Part shown: positions 1 through 12,800 of the stretch, piece by piece | How positions within the stretch are numbered: position 1 is the stretch's first letter | How the letters are laid out: each line of letters starts with the position of its first letter | Source of the DNA: Atherinomorus stipes | Taxonomy: Eukaryota > Chordata > Actinopteri > Atheriniformes > Atherinidae | Assembly: GCA_023101725.1 (NCBI GenBank) | Contig: JALJCO010012896.1 | Span: 1 to 64,000, forward strand | Direction: 5' to 3' | DNA length: 64,000 nt | Notes under the pieces: generated by a model | The model's input: the letters and a program-made list of their open reading frames with translations, nothing else | What the model was told of the DNA's origin: nothing | Database searches by the model: none | Translations under genes and position numbers: made by a program

Positions 1-231
1 ACATACCACTGAAGAGTTCACTGGAGTTTCTAATAACTTAAGAGAAACATAGTATTTCGGTTTTCAGACCAGTTTGGGCCTTCCAAACACGATTACACAT
101 TTTATGATAAAATTTAAGCTTTTCAGTTGCAAGATCTGGCCATTAATCAGTTCTGTGCAAGAAAAAATACACAGTTTTAATGCTTAATGCCACCACAGAA
201 AGGTGTGGGATGGGATGAGTTTACCAGAGAT

Positions 232-623
232 TAGAGATGGGCTGATGAAGCCTTGTGAACCTTTTGAGGCTTTTGCTTGACTGTATTGGAAAAAAAGAGT
301 TGAAGCCTCGAAGCCCCATATAATAGGCCATGCCAGTCATAGCAGCTCCAATCTTCCATATGAATCATTCAACTTTATCTTCCAACATAACAGAAATACA
401 GTCTTGCACTTGTGTTGCCTGTCTGATGATCATCATGTCAGCATGGAAGTGTCACAACATTTTTGAAAGTGTACCAGTAATATGGTTCAATGTTTCAATG
501 AGCCTCACATGTCATCAGTCATCACGCAGAATTGATCAGGGCTTTGAAGCAATGTTTTGAGCTTGTCTGTTTGACTCAAGTGTCAGAGGCTTTGAAGTCT
601 CAGTGTCAAATGTCCCGTCTCTA
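232..623. mobile_element. hAT-type miniature element, 392 bp
   Basis: Starts TAGAGATGGGC and ends CCCGTCTCTA, imperfect inverted ends. It is flanked by CCAGAGAT (224-231) and CCAGAAAT (624-631), an 8-bp target duplication with one mismatch, which points to the hAT superfamily. No coding capacity. Confidence 0.65.
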
Positions 624-631
624 CCAGAAAT

Positions 632-1504
632 CTCTATATGATGTTCCTAATTAAACTGTCACGTTTAAAATTTTTTTTTTTCTTTTGACAATTACAGGGG
701 CATTTCAGTTTATGGCAAGCAATACCACTTCTAAAGTCTATTTTACCTTTATCCACTTTAAAATTATTCAAAGTAACATTTCACTTAGGACTGAATAAAT
801 CATACTGATTGGACATCCCTGAAAATCGTTACAACTCATCTCCTTGTCTGCATTAGTAATTAATCAGTTAGAGCAGTGAAGCACCAACGTGTGTCACGAA
901 TACACAGTTTCTTGTCAGCATGGATATAATGTCACGTCACATCAAATTGTGAGTTACGCCAGTTTGATGGCGGGAGGAACAGCTGCAAACCGGCAACACT
1001 GAGGATAACTGGGCGACAAGGATGCAGGCGCTCCCGCGGGTGTCTGTCAGGCAGACTCTACCTTTAATTACACCAGACATACATTTTTCATCTTGCGCAT
1101 CCTCTAGTAGTAGGAGGGTGCACACCACCCTTGGGGAATCATTGATCTTGAGGAAAGGACAGAGTAGGCGTCTTCAGTGTCTGAACCAAGATGTTTCATA
1201 TGTTCCGTCAGTCTGTGGTGGAGAGTCCAGTCAGTGGCTGAAGATAACAAAAAACTCTTCAAACCCTTTTGTGAGCTCAGTTGGGGCTTCTTCAAGAATG
1301 CTGCAAGACAAATACCCATAAGAAAAATGTGCTGCTCATTTGTGACTCAATCTCATCTCTGAGATCAGTTTGAGCTTCTCATAATCGTTTTATTCTGTGA
1401 TCATTTGTTTCTGAAATACCTCTTGCTTCCTTAGGACCAACAGGTGGGCTAAAAATGAGAAAAGACATCACTGACATCACTGAGACCAAGGAGGTTGAGT
1501 TGAG
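632..1504. other. Non-coding stretch, nothing recognised
   Basis: No exon, transposon end or RNA gene recognised. It belongs to the same sspo intron that reaches exon 1. Short open frames on both strands around 937-1362 lack domain signatures and splice context. Confidence 0.5.
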
Positions 1505-1865
1505 ATACAGTTGTAAGGTTGAAAGGTGTTTGCCCCCTTCCTGATTTTTTTTTTTTTTTTTTTTTTTTGCGTGTTTGCCACACTTATCTTTCAGATCATC
1601 AAACAGATTTTAATGCGAGTCAAAGATAACACAAGTAAACAGAAAATGCAGTTTTTGAATGAAGATTTTTATTAGTAAGGGAGAAAAAAAAATCCAAACC
1701 TACATGGCCCTGAGCTGAGTTCAATTTCTCTAGCCACAGCCAGGCCTGATTACTGCCACACCTGTTCTCAAGAAATCACTTAAATAAAGTGAAGTAGATC
1801 AAAAGATCCTCAAGAGCTAGACATCATGCTGCCATCCAAAGAAGTCAGGAAAAAAATGAGAAACA

Positions 1866-2339
<474 letters not shown>

Positions 2340-3649
2340 ATTGAGATCTATCAGTCTGGAAAAGGTTCCAAAGCCATTATCCACAAATGGTGAAAACATG
2401 GAACAGTGGTGAACCTTCCCAGGATCGGCCGGCTGACCAAAATTACCCCAAGAGCACAGCGACGACTCATCCAAAAGGTCACAAAAGACCACAGAACAAC
2501 ATCCAAGAACTGCAGGCCTCACTTGCCTCAATTAAGGTCAGTGTTCATGACTCCACCATCAGAAAGAGACTGGACAAAACTGGCCTGCATGGCAGAGTTC
2601 CAAGACCAAAACCACTGCTGAGCAAAAAGAACATAAAAGCTCGTCTCAGGTTAGCCAGAACGCATCTTGATGATCTCCAAGACTTTTGGGAAAATACTCT
2701 GTGGACTGACGAGACAAAAGTTGAAGTTTTTGGAAGGTGTAGGTCCCATGACATCTGGCGTAAAAGTAACACAGCATTTCAGAAAAGGAACATCATACCA
2801 ACAGTAAAATATGGTGGTTTTAGTGTGATGGTCTGGGGCTGTTTTACTGCTTCAGGACCTGGAAGACTTGCTGTGGTAAATGGAACCATGAATTCTGCTT
2901 TCTACCAAAAAATCCTGAAGGAGAATGTCCGGCCATCTGTTGGTGACCTCAAGCTGAAGCGGACTTGGGTTCTGCAGCAGGACAATGATCCAGAACACAC
3001 CAGCAAGTCCACCTCTGAATGGCTTAAAAACAACAAAATCAAGACTTTGCAGTGGCCTTGTCAAAGTCCCCACCCGAATCTGATTGAGATGCTGTGGCAT
3101 GACCTTAAAAAGGCGGTTCATGCCGGAAAACCCTCCAATGTGGCTGAATTACAACAATTCTGCAAAGATGGGAGGGCTAAAATTTCCCCACAGCGCTTTT
3201 GAAGACTCACTGCCAGTTATCACAAATGCTTGAATGCAGCTGTTGCTGCTAAGGGTGGCCCAACCAGTTATTTGGTTTAGGGGGCAATCACTTTTTCACA
3301 CAGGGCTATGTAGGTTTGGATTCCCCCCCCCCTTGAAAATAAAAATCTCCATTTAAAAACTGCATTTTGTGTTTACTTGTGTTATCTTTGTCTAATATTG
3401 AAAAATATAAGTGTGACAAACATGCAAAAAAAAAAAAAAAAAAAAAAAAAGAAAAATCAGGAAGGGGATAAACACTTTTCACACCACTGTAACTATTTGA
3501 GCCATACTTGAGAAGTGGGACAAACAGAACAGATCATAATTATATGCTCGTCATCTGAAATTCAGATGTACCTTCCCATTTGTCCTAATTGGAAGGTACA
3601 GGAGTCAAGTCAAGTCAACTTTGTTTGTAAAGCGCTTTAAACACAGCAG

Positions 3650-4083
3650 TAGGGATGGGCGATATTTTATCGTGTGCGATATATCGTCAAAGAAATTCGC
3701 CACAATAACAATTTGAATTTATCGTTTTTATCGTGAGATGACAATTTATTAGGTTGTGTTTGCAGTTGCACTACTTTGGTTCTTTTAATAAGCCAAGTTA
3801 GTTTTGCTGTTTGCATCGTTTGAATAAATGTGGCATTTGGTCTCTCATATTTCAGATTTGTTTAATTGGTGTCACTACAGTTTTGCAATACAGGTGCACT
3901 ACTTGAACTTAATTGATATAGTTTAGTGGCTTCTAATATTTTGAAGGGCTTTCAAGACAGAATTTAGTGACAGATTTATTATACAAAATATTTTGCCGAT
4001 AGTTTTTATCGTCACTTATCGCTACCGTGATAAATAAGAGAAATTATTGTGATGCATTTTTTAGTCCATATCGCCCATTCCTA
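3650..4083. mobile_element. hAT-type miniature element, 434 bp
   Basis: Ends TAGGGATGGGCGATAT and ATATCGCCCATTCCTA (one mismatch when paired), flanked by a perfect 8-bp duplication CACAGCAG (3642-3649 and 4084-4091). Internally AT-rich, with no open frame. Confidence 0.9.
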
Positions 4084-4091
4084 CACAGCAG

Positions 4092-4754
4092 CCGCTGTCA
4101 GGAAGTCATTCCTTCCAGCAGCCATCATCGTCTGGAGCAAGACTTGAACTGTCAGGGGAAAAAAGAAAAATGTTCTACTTTTTCTGTTTTCTAAAGAGAA
4201 TCAGTGGTGAAAGAGTTCTGATGAAATCACTCTATGCTCCTGCCCTCTGAACCAGGATAGGTTGGTTTCATTGCATCTCTGCACCACATTGATCACCAGT
4301 CATTCAGTGCCAGTCACAGCAGCATCTGGGAGCCACCTGCTGACCGTCTCTGATGTTACTGTGATGACACAGCTTCTCTGTGCTGCTGTCTGAGAATCTG
4401 CCTACACAGAAATGGCTAATTATTACACTATTATATGATTTTACCTAGAATACATGTAAACCTTGACTGATGATAGCAGTGATATGATTGTGAAAATTTA
4501 TTGATGATCATAAACTGATGAGTAAACAGAAGTGCAGTGTGTGTCAAGGCCACTTACACAAGAAAGCTTTGGATTTTTGTCACATCTGGGATCATTTATT
4601 TCTCATTGGATGCTTATGCGTATCACTAAGCTTGTGTTTTTTTTTTTCCAAATGGTTTTGAACAACTTCAGAACTGACATAATCCTTTCACATTTTATGC
4701 CAAAATTAACTTTACTGGTAAAATTAATGGAATTTATCATCCTTTTTTTCCAAG
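4092..4754. other. Intron tail before sspo exon 1
   Basis: Unclassified sequence, ending in a pyrimidine-rich stretch (T-runs near 4628 and 4741) before the exon 1 acceptor. No repeat family recognised. Confidence 0.5.
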
Positions 4755-6880
4755 TGTGTGTGAACAGGGCTTATTTAACTGCTCCCAGAAGCACTGTGAG
4801 GAGGTGCAGCAGTGTCCCGGATCTCTGGTCTACTCCCCACGCTCCTGCCTCCTCACCTGCTCCAGCCTGGACCCTCCTGGCCATCAGCAGGCATCCCTGC
4901 AGCAAACAAGCTGCAGAGAACCGCTATCTGGGTGTGTCTGTCCTCAGGGAACTGTCCTACTAGTAGGTGAAAATAACATTTCTAGACTTTTATCTTTCCA
5001 TTTAAAGCTTAATTTCAAAGGTAGAGAAGTGGTCTGCTTTCCAAACCCAAACTGGGAGCTGGTTTTGCGGTGAGCACTCTAAAAACTCCTGGGTAAAAAA
5101 TAACCCATTACTCCACTGCTGGGTTAGAAAGGGACCAACTAATTTCTGGGTTACTTCAACCCAGAATTTTTTTTTTTTTTTTTTTTTTTTTACCCAGCTT
5201 TCGGGTTGAATTTTGGACCCAGAAGTTGGGTTAAATTGACTAAAATGTTGGATTATTTTAACCCAGAAGTCCGATCAACAACCCAAATGTCTGGGTTGAA
5301 ATAACCCAGAAATTAGTTGGTCCCTTTTCAACCCAGCAGTTTGACCCAGGATTTTTTAGTGTGAGGGTTCTGATTACAGAACATTAACACCAGCACTATT
5401 GTCAGTATAACCCAACTTCTCGGGTAAATAATCAACCCGAAAGTTGGGTAAAAAAAAAAAAAAAGAAATAACCCAATTTTCTGGGTCGGTCTGTTTTTAA
5501 CCTAGCAGGAGTTTTTAGTGTGAAGGTTCTGACTCTCATTTTACTTTCAGAACCTTTAGGAACCACCAGTAAGCCTGTAGTCTGAGAGTGAAGTGCTATG
5601 ACGGTAAAATCTGGAACTCTCAAGATCTTTTTTGCCTGTTATTGACCACGGAGATGTGCTGTATTTTAATGGTCCCGCTCATTGTCTTCACATTGGATAG
5701 TGTGTACTATGGGGCCCTGTAGGTCATTACTAACTATTCATCATTTTGTAGTTTATTCTAAAGTTAACTTGACATCTCTATGTCCACAACACCTCTGTAG
5801 TTGGTCTTTGTTTATTTACAAAACTCACAAAGTCCTCCAGCACAAACGTCATTGTCACTGAGAAGAGTGAATGTAAGAAAGCAAAGGAGAAACACTCACC
5901 CCAATCAAGTTATAAGCACCACAGAACAATTTGCATGAAAGCAAGCCAGCATGGCTGTGCAGCACAGGATATGAAAAGACGAGGTCTGCACAACCACCAA
6001 GCCCACCTGCAAACAAACAAGATCCCAAGAGGATCCTGGACAAGCCCCCAAATATGTTATGGTGTCTAAATAAAACAGGCTCAAAATAAGCAAGAGGGGA
6101 GCAACCAGCATTTCCATGTGGGGCCCATATGGGTTAGATTTTTGCTGCATATGAGGAATCAAAGTGGGTTTGCCCATGGTTTCCATGGTGGCGCCACTTG
6201 TGTTTGCCCATATAGCCTATAGGCATAGGCTTGACCCGGGCAAATATACAGATCTCATAGTTTAAGTTACATGGGCCCCATGTGCCCCCCCCCCAAACAA
6301 AATATCAAAACAAGGAAACATGGAAGTCACAATCTCTGATCTGTAGATCTTCTGTAATTTGTGGTTTTCTGATCCTTGGAATAAATTATAATATGAACTT
6401 CAGCTCAAGTTGTTTGTCGTTTCTACTGTAACTGCTCATGAACTCTGGGCCAGAGTAAAAGAGACGCACGCATGACCTGAGTGGGACCAGGCACGTTGGA
6501 TAAAAGTTAATAAATAAATGGAATTAATCTAAAACTGTTTCTAATAATCTGGCTAATATGAATCAGTCCAGCATTGTATTGGTCACATCTGTACTTCTTG
6601 GTCTTGGTACTTGATCTCAGGTGGTGTGATCTTGGCTACAACACTACTAAAAGTTAATGTAGTCATGAAGCCCACAAATCATGCTGAAGTAAGACTGGAT
6701 TAAAGACCATTTTGATCATCTGGTGTGACCAACAGAGAGAATCATGACTTCTTGGTGACCTTTGGTGAAATGTTTTCATATTTAGGGTGACCGATGTGTC
6801 CTGCCAGACGAGTGTCCCTGCCACCATAACGGCCGGCTGTATTACAGCAATGACACCATCAGCAAAGACTGCAACACATG
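4755..6880 (+). CDS. sspo: sspo exons 1-2: TIL module before third VWD
   Basis: Exons 4755-4962 and 6786-6880. Exon 1 encodes a trypsin-inhibitor-like (TIL) cysteine module beginning [10 protein letters not shown] and ending [10 protein letters not shown]. Its donor is GTAGGT at 4963, which leaves phase 0 and joins [12 protein letters not shown] in exon 2. Exon 2 ends in the middle of the cysteine codon of DCNTC. TIL modules follow each VWD-C8 pair in SCO-spondin and mucins and set disulfide-bonded spacing, so this one closes the second VWD unit, whose other exons are outside the window. The acceptor of exon 1 (AG at 4753-4754 after a T-run) is the least certain border. Confidence 0.88.
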
Positions 6881-9800
6881 GTAACGTACACCGCTGACTG
6901 CATCTTACTCCTCTAACATCTAAAGCAGGGCTGTCAAAGTGATTCCAGAAAGGGCCGTGTGGCTGCTGGTTTTCTTTCCAACCACGCAGTAGCAGACCAG
7001 ACTCTACTCATCTCATCAAGTCTTCAAGTCAAGACTGGATTCACTTGATGAGATGAGTGGAGTCTGGTGTGCTACTGCTTGGTTGGAAAGAAAACCAGCA
7101 GCCACACGGCCCTTTCTGGAATCACTTTGACACCCCTGATCTAAAGACTGAAGGCTATCCTCTCGCCCAGCGTCTGTAAGGAGCGCCACTGGCACTGCTC
7201 CCAGTCCGTCTGCGCTGGAGTCTGCGTGGCCACCGGTGATCCGCATTACGTCACGTTCGACGGCCGCTGCTTCTCTTTCCTGGGGGACTGCCAGTATGTG
7301 CTGGCCAGAGAAACCAGCGGTTTGTTCAGCGTCACAGCAGAGAATGTACCGTGTGGGAGCACAGGGGTCACCTGCACCAAGTCCGTCACCCTCAGCCTGG
7401 GGAACACCGTCATACACCTGCTGAGAGGTCGGTCACTCACGTGTGCTCAGAGGAAAATACCAGAGTTAGACAGTATACAGCTGCTTTAGGAAACAAGCCT
7501 TCAAAATTATAGATAAAAAGCTGATTCAGCTTCATCACTGCCGTATACTAGAAATTTCAAAAGCGTCATACGCATTTGTTTTCTGAAGCTGATGTTGCAG
7601 TGGGTCAATAAATCAGCACTTTGTGGACTCATCTGAAGACTGGATGGCAGCAGAGTAGCAGGAAACTATGGGTAATTACTGGGGATGTTCGATATTGGCT
7701 TTTTTTTACCAATATCTGATATACCAATATTGTCCAACTCTTAATTTCCAATACCCGATATCAACCAACACTTATCAATGCAGACTGTGAGGTCTGCATT
7801 GACTCAGACATAGACTGCACAGACAGCATAGACTCTTCAACTATGAGGTTGTATCATCTTTTGAGAAATGCAACTATATTCTGCTCTGAGAGCAAAGATC
7901 CTAAAATCTCCTTAACTCAGCCAGAGGAGTTCATTTTGGACATCTGGCTGCCAGATATCAGATTCTAGCAGGTATTAGCCAACATGTGGCTAATTCTAAT
8001 GTTTCTGACAACTTGGTAACTTAACCAACAACTTAAAACCAGACATATTATAAGCAGCTTCAAAGCAAATCAGTCTGTAGCAGCAGCAGCTGCACTGTAG
8101 TCACATGACTCTGAAAGGAATGCTGGGAAATGAAGTTCTTCCACAATAACAGGGACTTTAACACATGATGGACCACTGCTAATGGAACAAGATCTCGCAA
8201 GATTCCATTAGTAAAGATATCGGTCTAAAAAACCAATACCAATATTTTCTGATATCATATTGGTAATGCAGATATCAGCCAATAATATTAGCAGGCCCAT
8301 AATATCGGACATCTTTAGTTAAAACTGTGAAACCTCCCACCGTATACAGTCAGTGGTTTCCATAAAAGGTTGTCATATCTGAAAAGCTACACCACAGGAA
8401 GTGAAAGGGTTAACTGACTTTAAAACTTTTACAGCAGATGCTAAAATCTGTCAGAAAACAAAACAGTAATGTTTGTGTGTTTTTTAGATTATAGAAGGTG
8501 GACAGGAATTGTGTTGCTGTTTTTATAGTTTTGTCTGTGCTTTACATCCCCACCCATTAAAGAAAATGCTAAATTCACAATAGTCATTCAAATAACAAGA
8601 AACTGAAAAAAGTCATAATAAAATTTAAAAATTATTAAATTTATATTTTAGTAAAATAAAATAATGATTTTCAATTGTGGTTTAAATAATAATAAAAGAA
8701 AAAAATTAGAGCACATTACAGTGGAACAAAATCCTTGTCAACAGGTGCAGAAGTGTGATTGCAGTGATTGCCTCAAAGTGTTGCTCAACAAAATTTTAGT
8801 TCAGTGTCCCATCATGCTTTTTTGCTTGTTTTGTTTTGATTATATGTTTGATTGTAATATCTTTGTCGAACCAGAATTCAAAATCAATGTCATAATATTC
8901 ATCAATCCTTTTATTTATTATTACTTTTGTCCATTTCAACTTATTTCATTGACAGATGATTTTTTTCTGTCTTTAATGGGAGTGGATGTAAACTTTCAAT
9001 GTCCTTCTGAGATGAATTGTTTTTTATTTTATTTCCCATTAGTGTTGTTTATATTGTGAAGCTTTTGTCTGTTTTTCCACTTCTTTCTTTGAAAAGTCCA
9101 ACCAGTTGCAGATAAACTTAATGCTGTATACTCTATACAGAAAGCATCAGTTGTGTTATTTGTTTTCTGTTTCTTTGCTTTGTCTCTGGTAAATAAATTA
9201 AATAATCAAATGATGTCATACGATGTACAGCAGAGTACATACAGGGAACTACAGATTTGAGGTAAAGCGTCTTTTCTGGGACATCTAGGTAAAGCTGTGA
9301 CAGTAAACGGGATGCCGGTTACACTTCCAAAGTCGTACAGCGGCAGCGGTCTGACTTTGGAGCAGGTCGGCCTGTTCGTCTCCCTCTCTTCCCGACTTGG
9401 AATCACGTTGCTGTGGGATGGAGGTAGGCCACTCTACCTCCCACAGCTGATATTAACCGTGTTTTCAGGTTGCATGTTATTTAACAAACAAACGGTTCCT
9501 CCTGTTCTTGTTTTCCCAGGTATGCGCGTGTATGTGCGTTTGGCGGCCCATCTGCGGGGTCAGGTCGGGGGTCTGTGCGGTAACTTTGACGGGGATGCAG
9601 AGAATGACTTCACAACACGGCAGGGAATCGTGGAATCTACAGCTGAGCTGTTTGGAAATTCTTGGAAAGTCAGCCCTTCCTGTCCAGATGTGGTGAACCA
9701 GGACCTCAGAGATCCCTGTGCTGTTAGTCCTCTACAAGCACAAACACAGTCAGACAGGCGCAGTCACAGATCAGGTTCTGATGAGCATGTTGTCTCCCAG

Positions 9801-12800
9801 CTGAACCCCCACAGAGTGACATGGGCCAGGAAACGCTGTGCGGTGCTGATGCAGGAGCTCTTCTCACTGTGCCACCCTGAGGTACCCTTCCAGCAGTATT
9901 ATGACTGGTGTGTCTTTGATGCTTGTGGGTGAGTGACAGTACTTATCTACACCAGGTATCACAACATCATTTTTCACTAATATATCGGTACATGTGTGCT
10001 TGTTTTGGATTGTTTTAACAACATAATGACAAGTAAAGATAGAATCTACTGTTTGATGCCCATCATCTGTCTGAACACTCAAACTTTACTCGTTCATCCT
10101 CAGCTCATCCTGGTTTCTCTCACTAATCATGTTTTAACGTCAACCAAAACATCACCCATCAGAGCAGTGGTTCTCAAACTGGGGGTCGCAGGATAATTTC
10201 AAGGGTTGCCAGGTCATTGTAAAAAACAAACAAACAAACAAAAGAAAAGACCCTATACATGTAGTAAATTTGGAATTTTTAGGGCTATCAAAATTAATGC
10301 ATTATTTAAGTAAGGATTAAACAACGAGGAGCTGTGCATTATACAGTTTTTAATGCACAACGTGAGCTGAGTTTAAGGATTCACCATCCCCAGAATGAAG
10401 ACAAAAAGAAGACAAAAGACAAAAAGAAGACCAGTGGTAAGACGCATACAGCTAACAGCAGAGAAGGAAATGTCCCGTTCAACCTACAGAAATAGCCGGT
10501 GCTAGGCCAAATTCTAGCTGCCATGGCTCAACTAACAAACGTTGCTAAGCAACAAGTGCCCCAACCTGGCCTCGGTTGTGGGGAACTATTTTAATCTGAG
10601 CGCAAAACATCAGAAAGTTATTTGACCCTCGCAAAAACAGAAGACTTTAATTTATTTTTTGCAAGTAGCCGTATAATAAGCGCTGCATTCCCCCTGTCGG
10701 TCAGTATTTCCCTATAATGACCTGCGTTCCACACATTATCCCTTACTTAATCTGTGAAAATTAACACATCGATTTTTCAATTATTGCAGAAATAACTAAG
10801 TATTAGGAGTGGATGATTAATGGATCTAATGTGAGCGCTTTGAGTACCCAGCAGAAAAGTGCGATATAAATCTAATCCATCATTATCATTATTATTATGT
10901 TGAAAAATCTGAATTTGTCATTATCTCTACGAGAGAAGCTGATTTTGAGCGTATAGGTGCCTCGTCACAGCGGTGAACCGAATCTACCAAAATTTTTTTT
11001 ATCCTCATTATCTCTTAGCCCTATCTTGGTGAGAAAAGCTGAATTTCAGCATTTTAATTAATATATAGAATAACCCCTTGAGATGAACCAGCTCATTTTT
11101 AAGGGGGTCCTAACTGGATGTTTTTTTTTTTTTTCCCGTTTTTTTTTACAGCTGTTAACATAATCCACCAATATCCACTTTATCCTCCTTATTGATAAAG
11201 ATTCTGACAGTTTCCAGCCTTTATGTTAAGAATGTGGCCACAGGATGACCCATTAGGTACACTATATTGCCAAAAGTATTTGCTCACCTGCCTTGACTCA
11301 CATATGAGATTCAGTGACATCCCATTCCTAATCCATTGGGTTCAACATGATGTTGTTCCACCTTTGCAGCTAGAACAGCTTCAACTCTTCTGGGAAGGCT
11401 GTCCACAAAGTTTAGGAGTGTGTTTATGGGAATTTTTGACCATTATTCCAGAAGCACATTAGTGAGGTCACACTGATGTTGGACTAGAAGGCCTGGCTCT
11501 CAGTCTCCGCTCTAATTCATCCTAAAGATGTTCTATTGGGTTGAGGTCAGGACTCTGTGCAGGCCAGTCCAGTTCCTCCACACCAGTCTCTGCCATCAAT
11601 GTATTTATGGACCTGCTTTGTGCACTGGTGCACAGTCATGTTGGAAGAGGAAGGGGCCAGCTCCAAACTGTTTCCACAAAGTTGGGAGCATGGAATTATC
11701 CAAAATGTCTAGGTATGCTGAAGCATTCAGAGTTCCTTTTACTGGAACTAAGGGGCCAAGCCCAGCTCCTGAAAAACAACCCCACACCATAATCCCCCCT
11801 CCACCAAACTTTACACTTGGCACAATGCAGTCAGACAAGTACCAAGTACACAGCCATCATAGAGTCCATCCTCACTCACTCCATCATCACCTGGTTCCCC
11901 GCTGCAGCTGCAAAAGATCTCATCAGGCTGCAGCGGGTGATACGCTCTGCAGAGAGGGTGATCGGCCGTCCCCTGCCCTCCCTCAAGTCCCTGCATGACT
12001 TAAGGGCGTTGAGGAGGGCAAGAAAGATCATGGCCGACCCCTCCCATCCTGGCCACGGCCTCCTCACCCTGCTCCCCTCTGGGAGAAGGATGCGGCATCT
12101 GGGGGCCAAGACAGAGCGATACAAACGCAGTTTTTTCCCCTCGGCAGCTAGGCTGCTAACGGATGCTGGTTTCCCTTTATCTCCAGACCCTGAGGGGTGC
12201 CAGAAAAATGGACTATTGTGTTGCACAACTGGACTGATCACTAATGCACTTTACCTGCTAATATAATACTATTTATTTTTTGAATGGTGTCTTTGTGTGT
12301 TTGTTTGCATGGTATATGTGGAAAATGGCCTGACTGATGGAACGCACACTTGTTCTTGCCAAAACAAATTCCTATGTGTATTACACAATGGTGAAATAAA
12401 TCTGAATCTGAATCTGAATCTGAAACATTGTCATGGCAACCACCAAACCCAGACTCCTCCATCAGATTGCCAGATGGAGAAGCACAATTCGTCACTCCAG
12501 AGAACGCCTCCACTGCTCTAGAGTCCAGTGGCGGCTGCTTTCCACCACTGCATCCACGCTTTGCATTGCACTTGGTGATGTATGGATGGATGCAGCTGGT
12601 CACCATGGAAACCCATTCCATGAAGCTCTCTGTCACTGTTCTTGAGCTGATCTCAAGGTCACATGAAGTTTGGAGGTCTGTAGTGATTGACTCTGCAAAA
12701 AGTTGGCCACCTCTTCGCACTATGCGCTTCATCATCTGCTGACCCGCTACATCAGTTTACGTGGCCGACCACTTTGTGGCTGAGTTGCTGTCGTTCCCAA

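Noticed and set aside
8664..9059. 131-codon open frame in intron 3
   Set aside because: AT-rich, hydrophobic low-complexity translation, no domain, no splice sites that fit the sspo frame; chance frame in AT-rich DNA.
12400..12425. Short tandem TGAATC array as a CRISPR or satellite
   Set aside because: Only about four units, at the 3' end of an L2-like LINE, a known tail feature.
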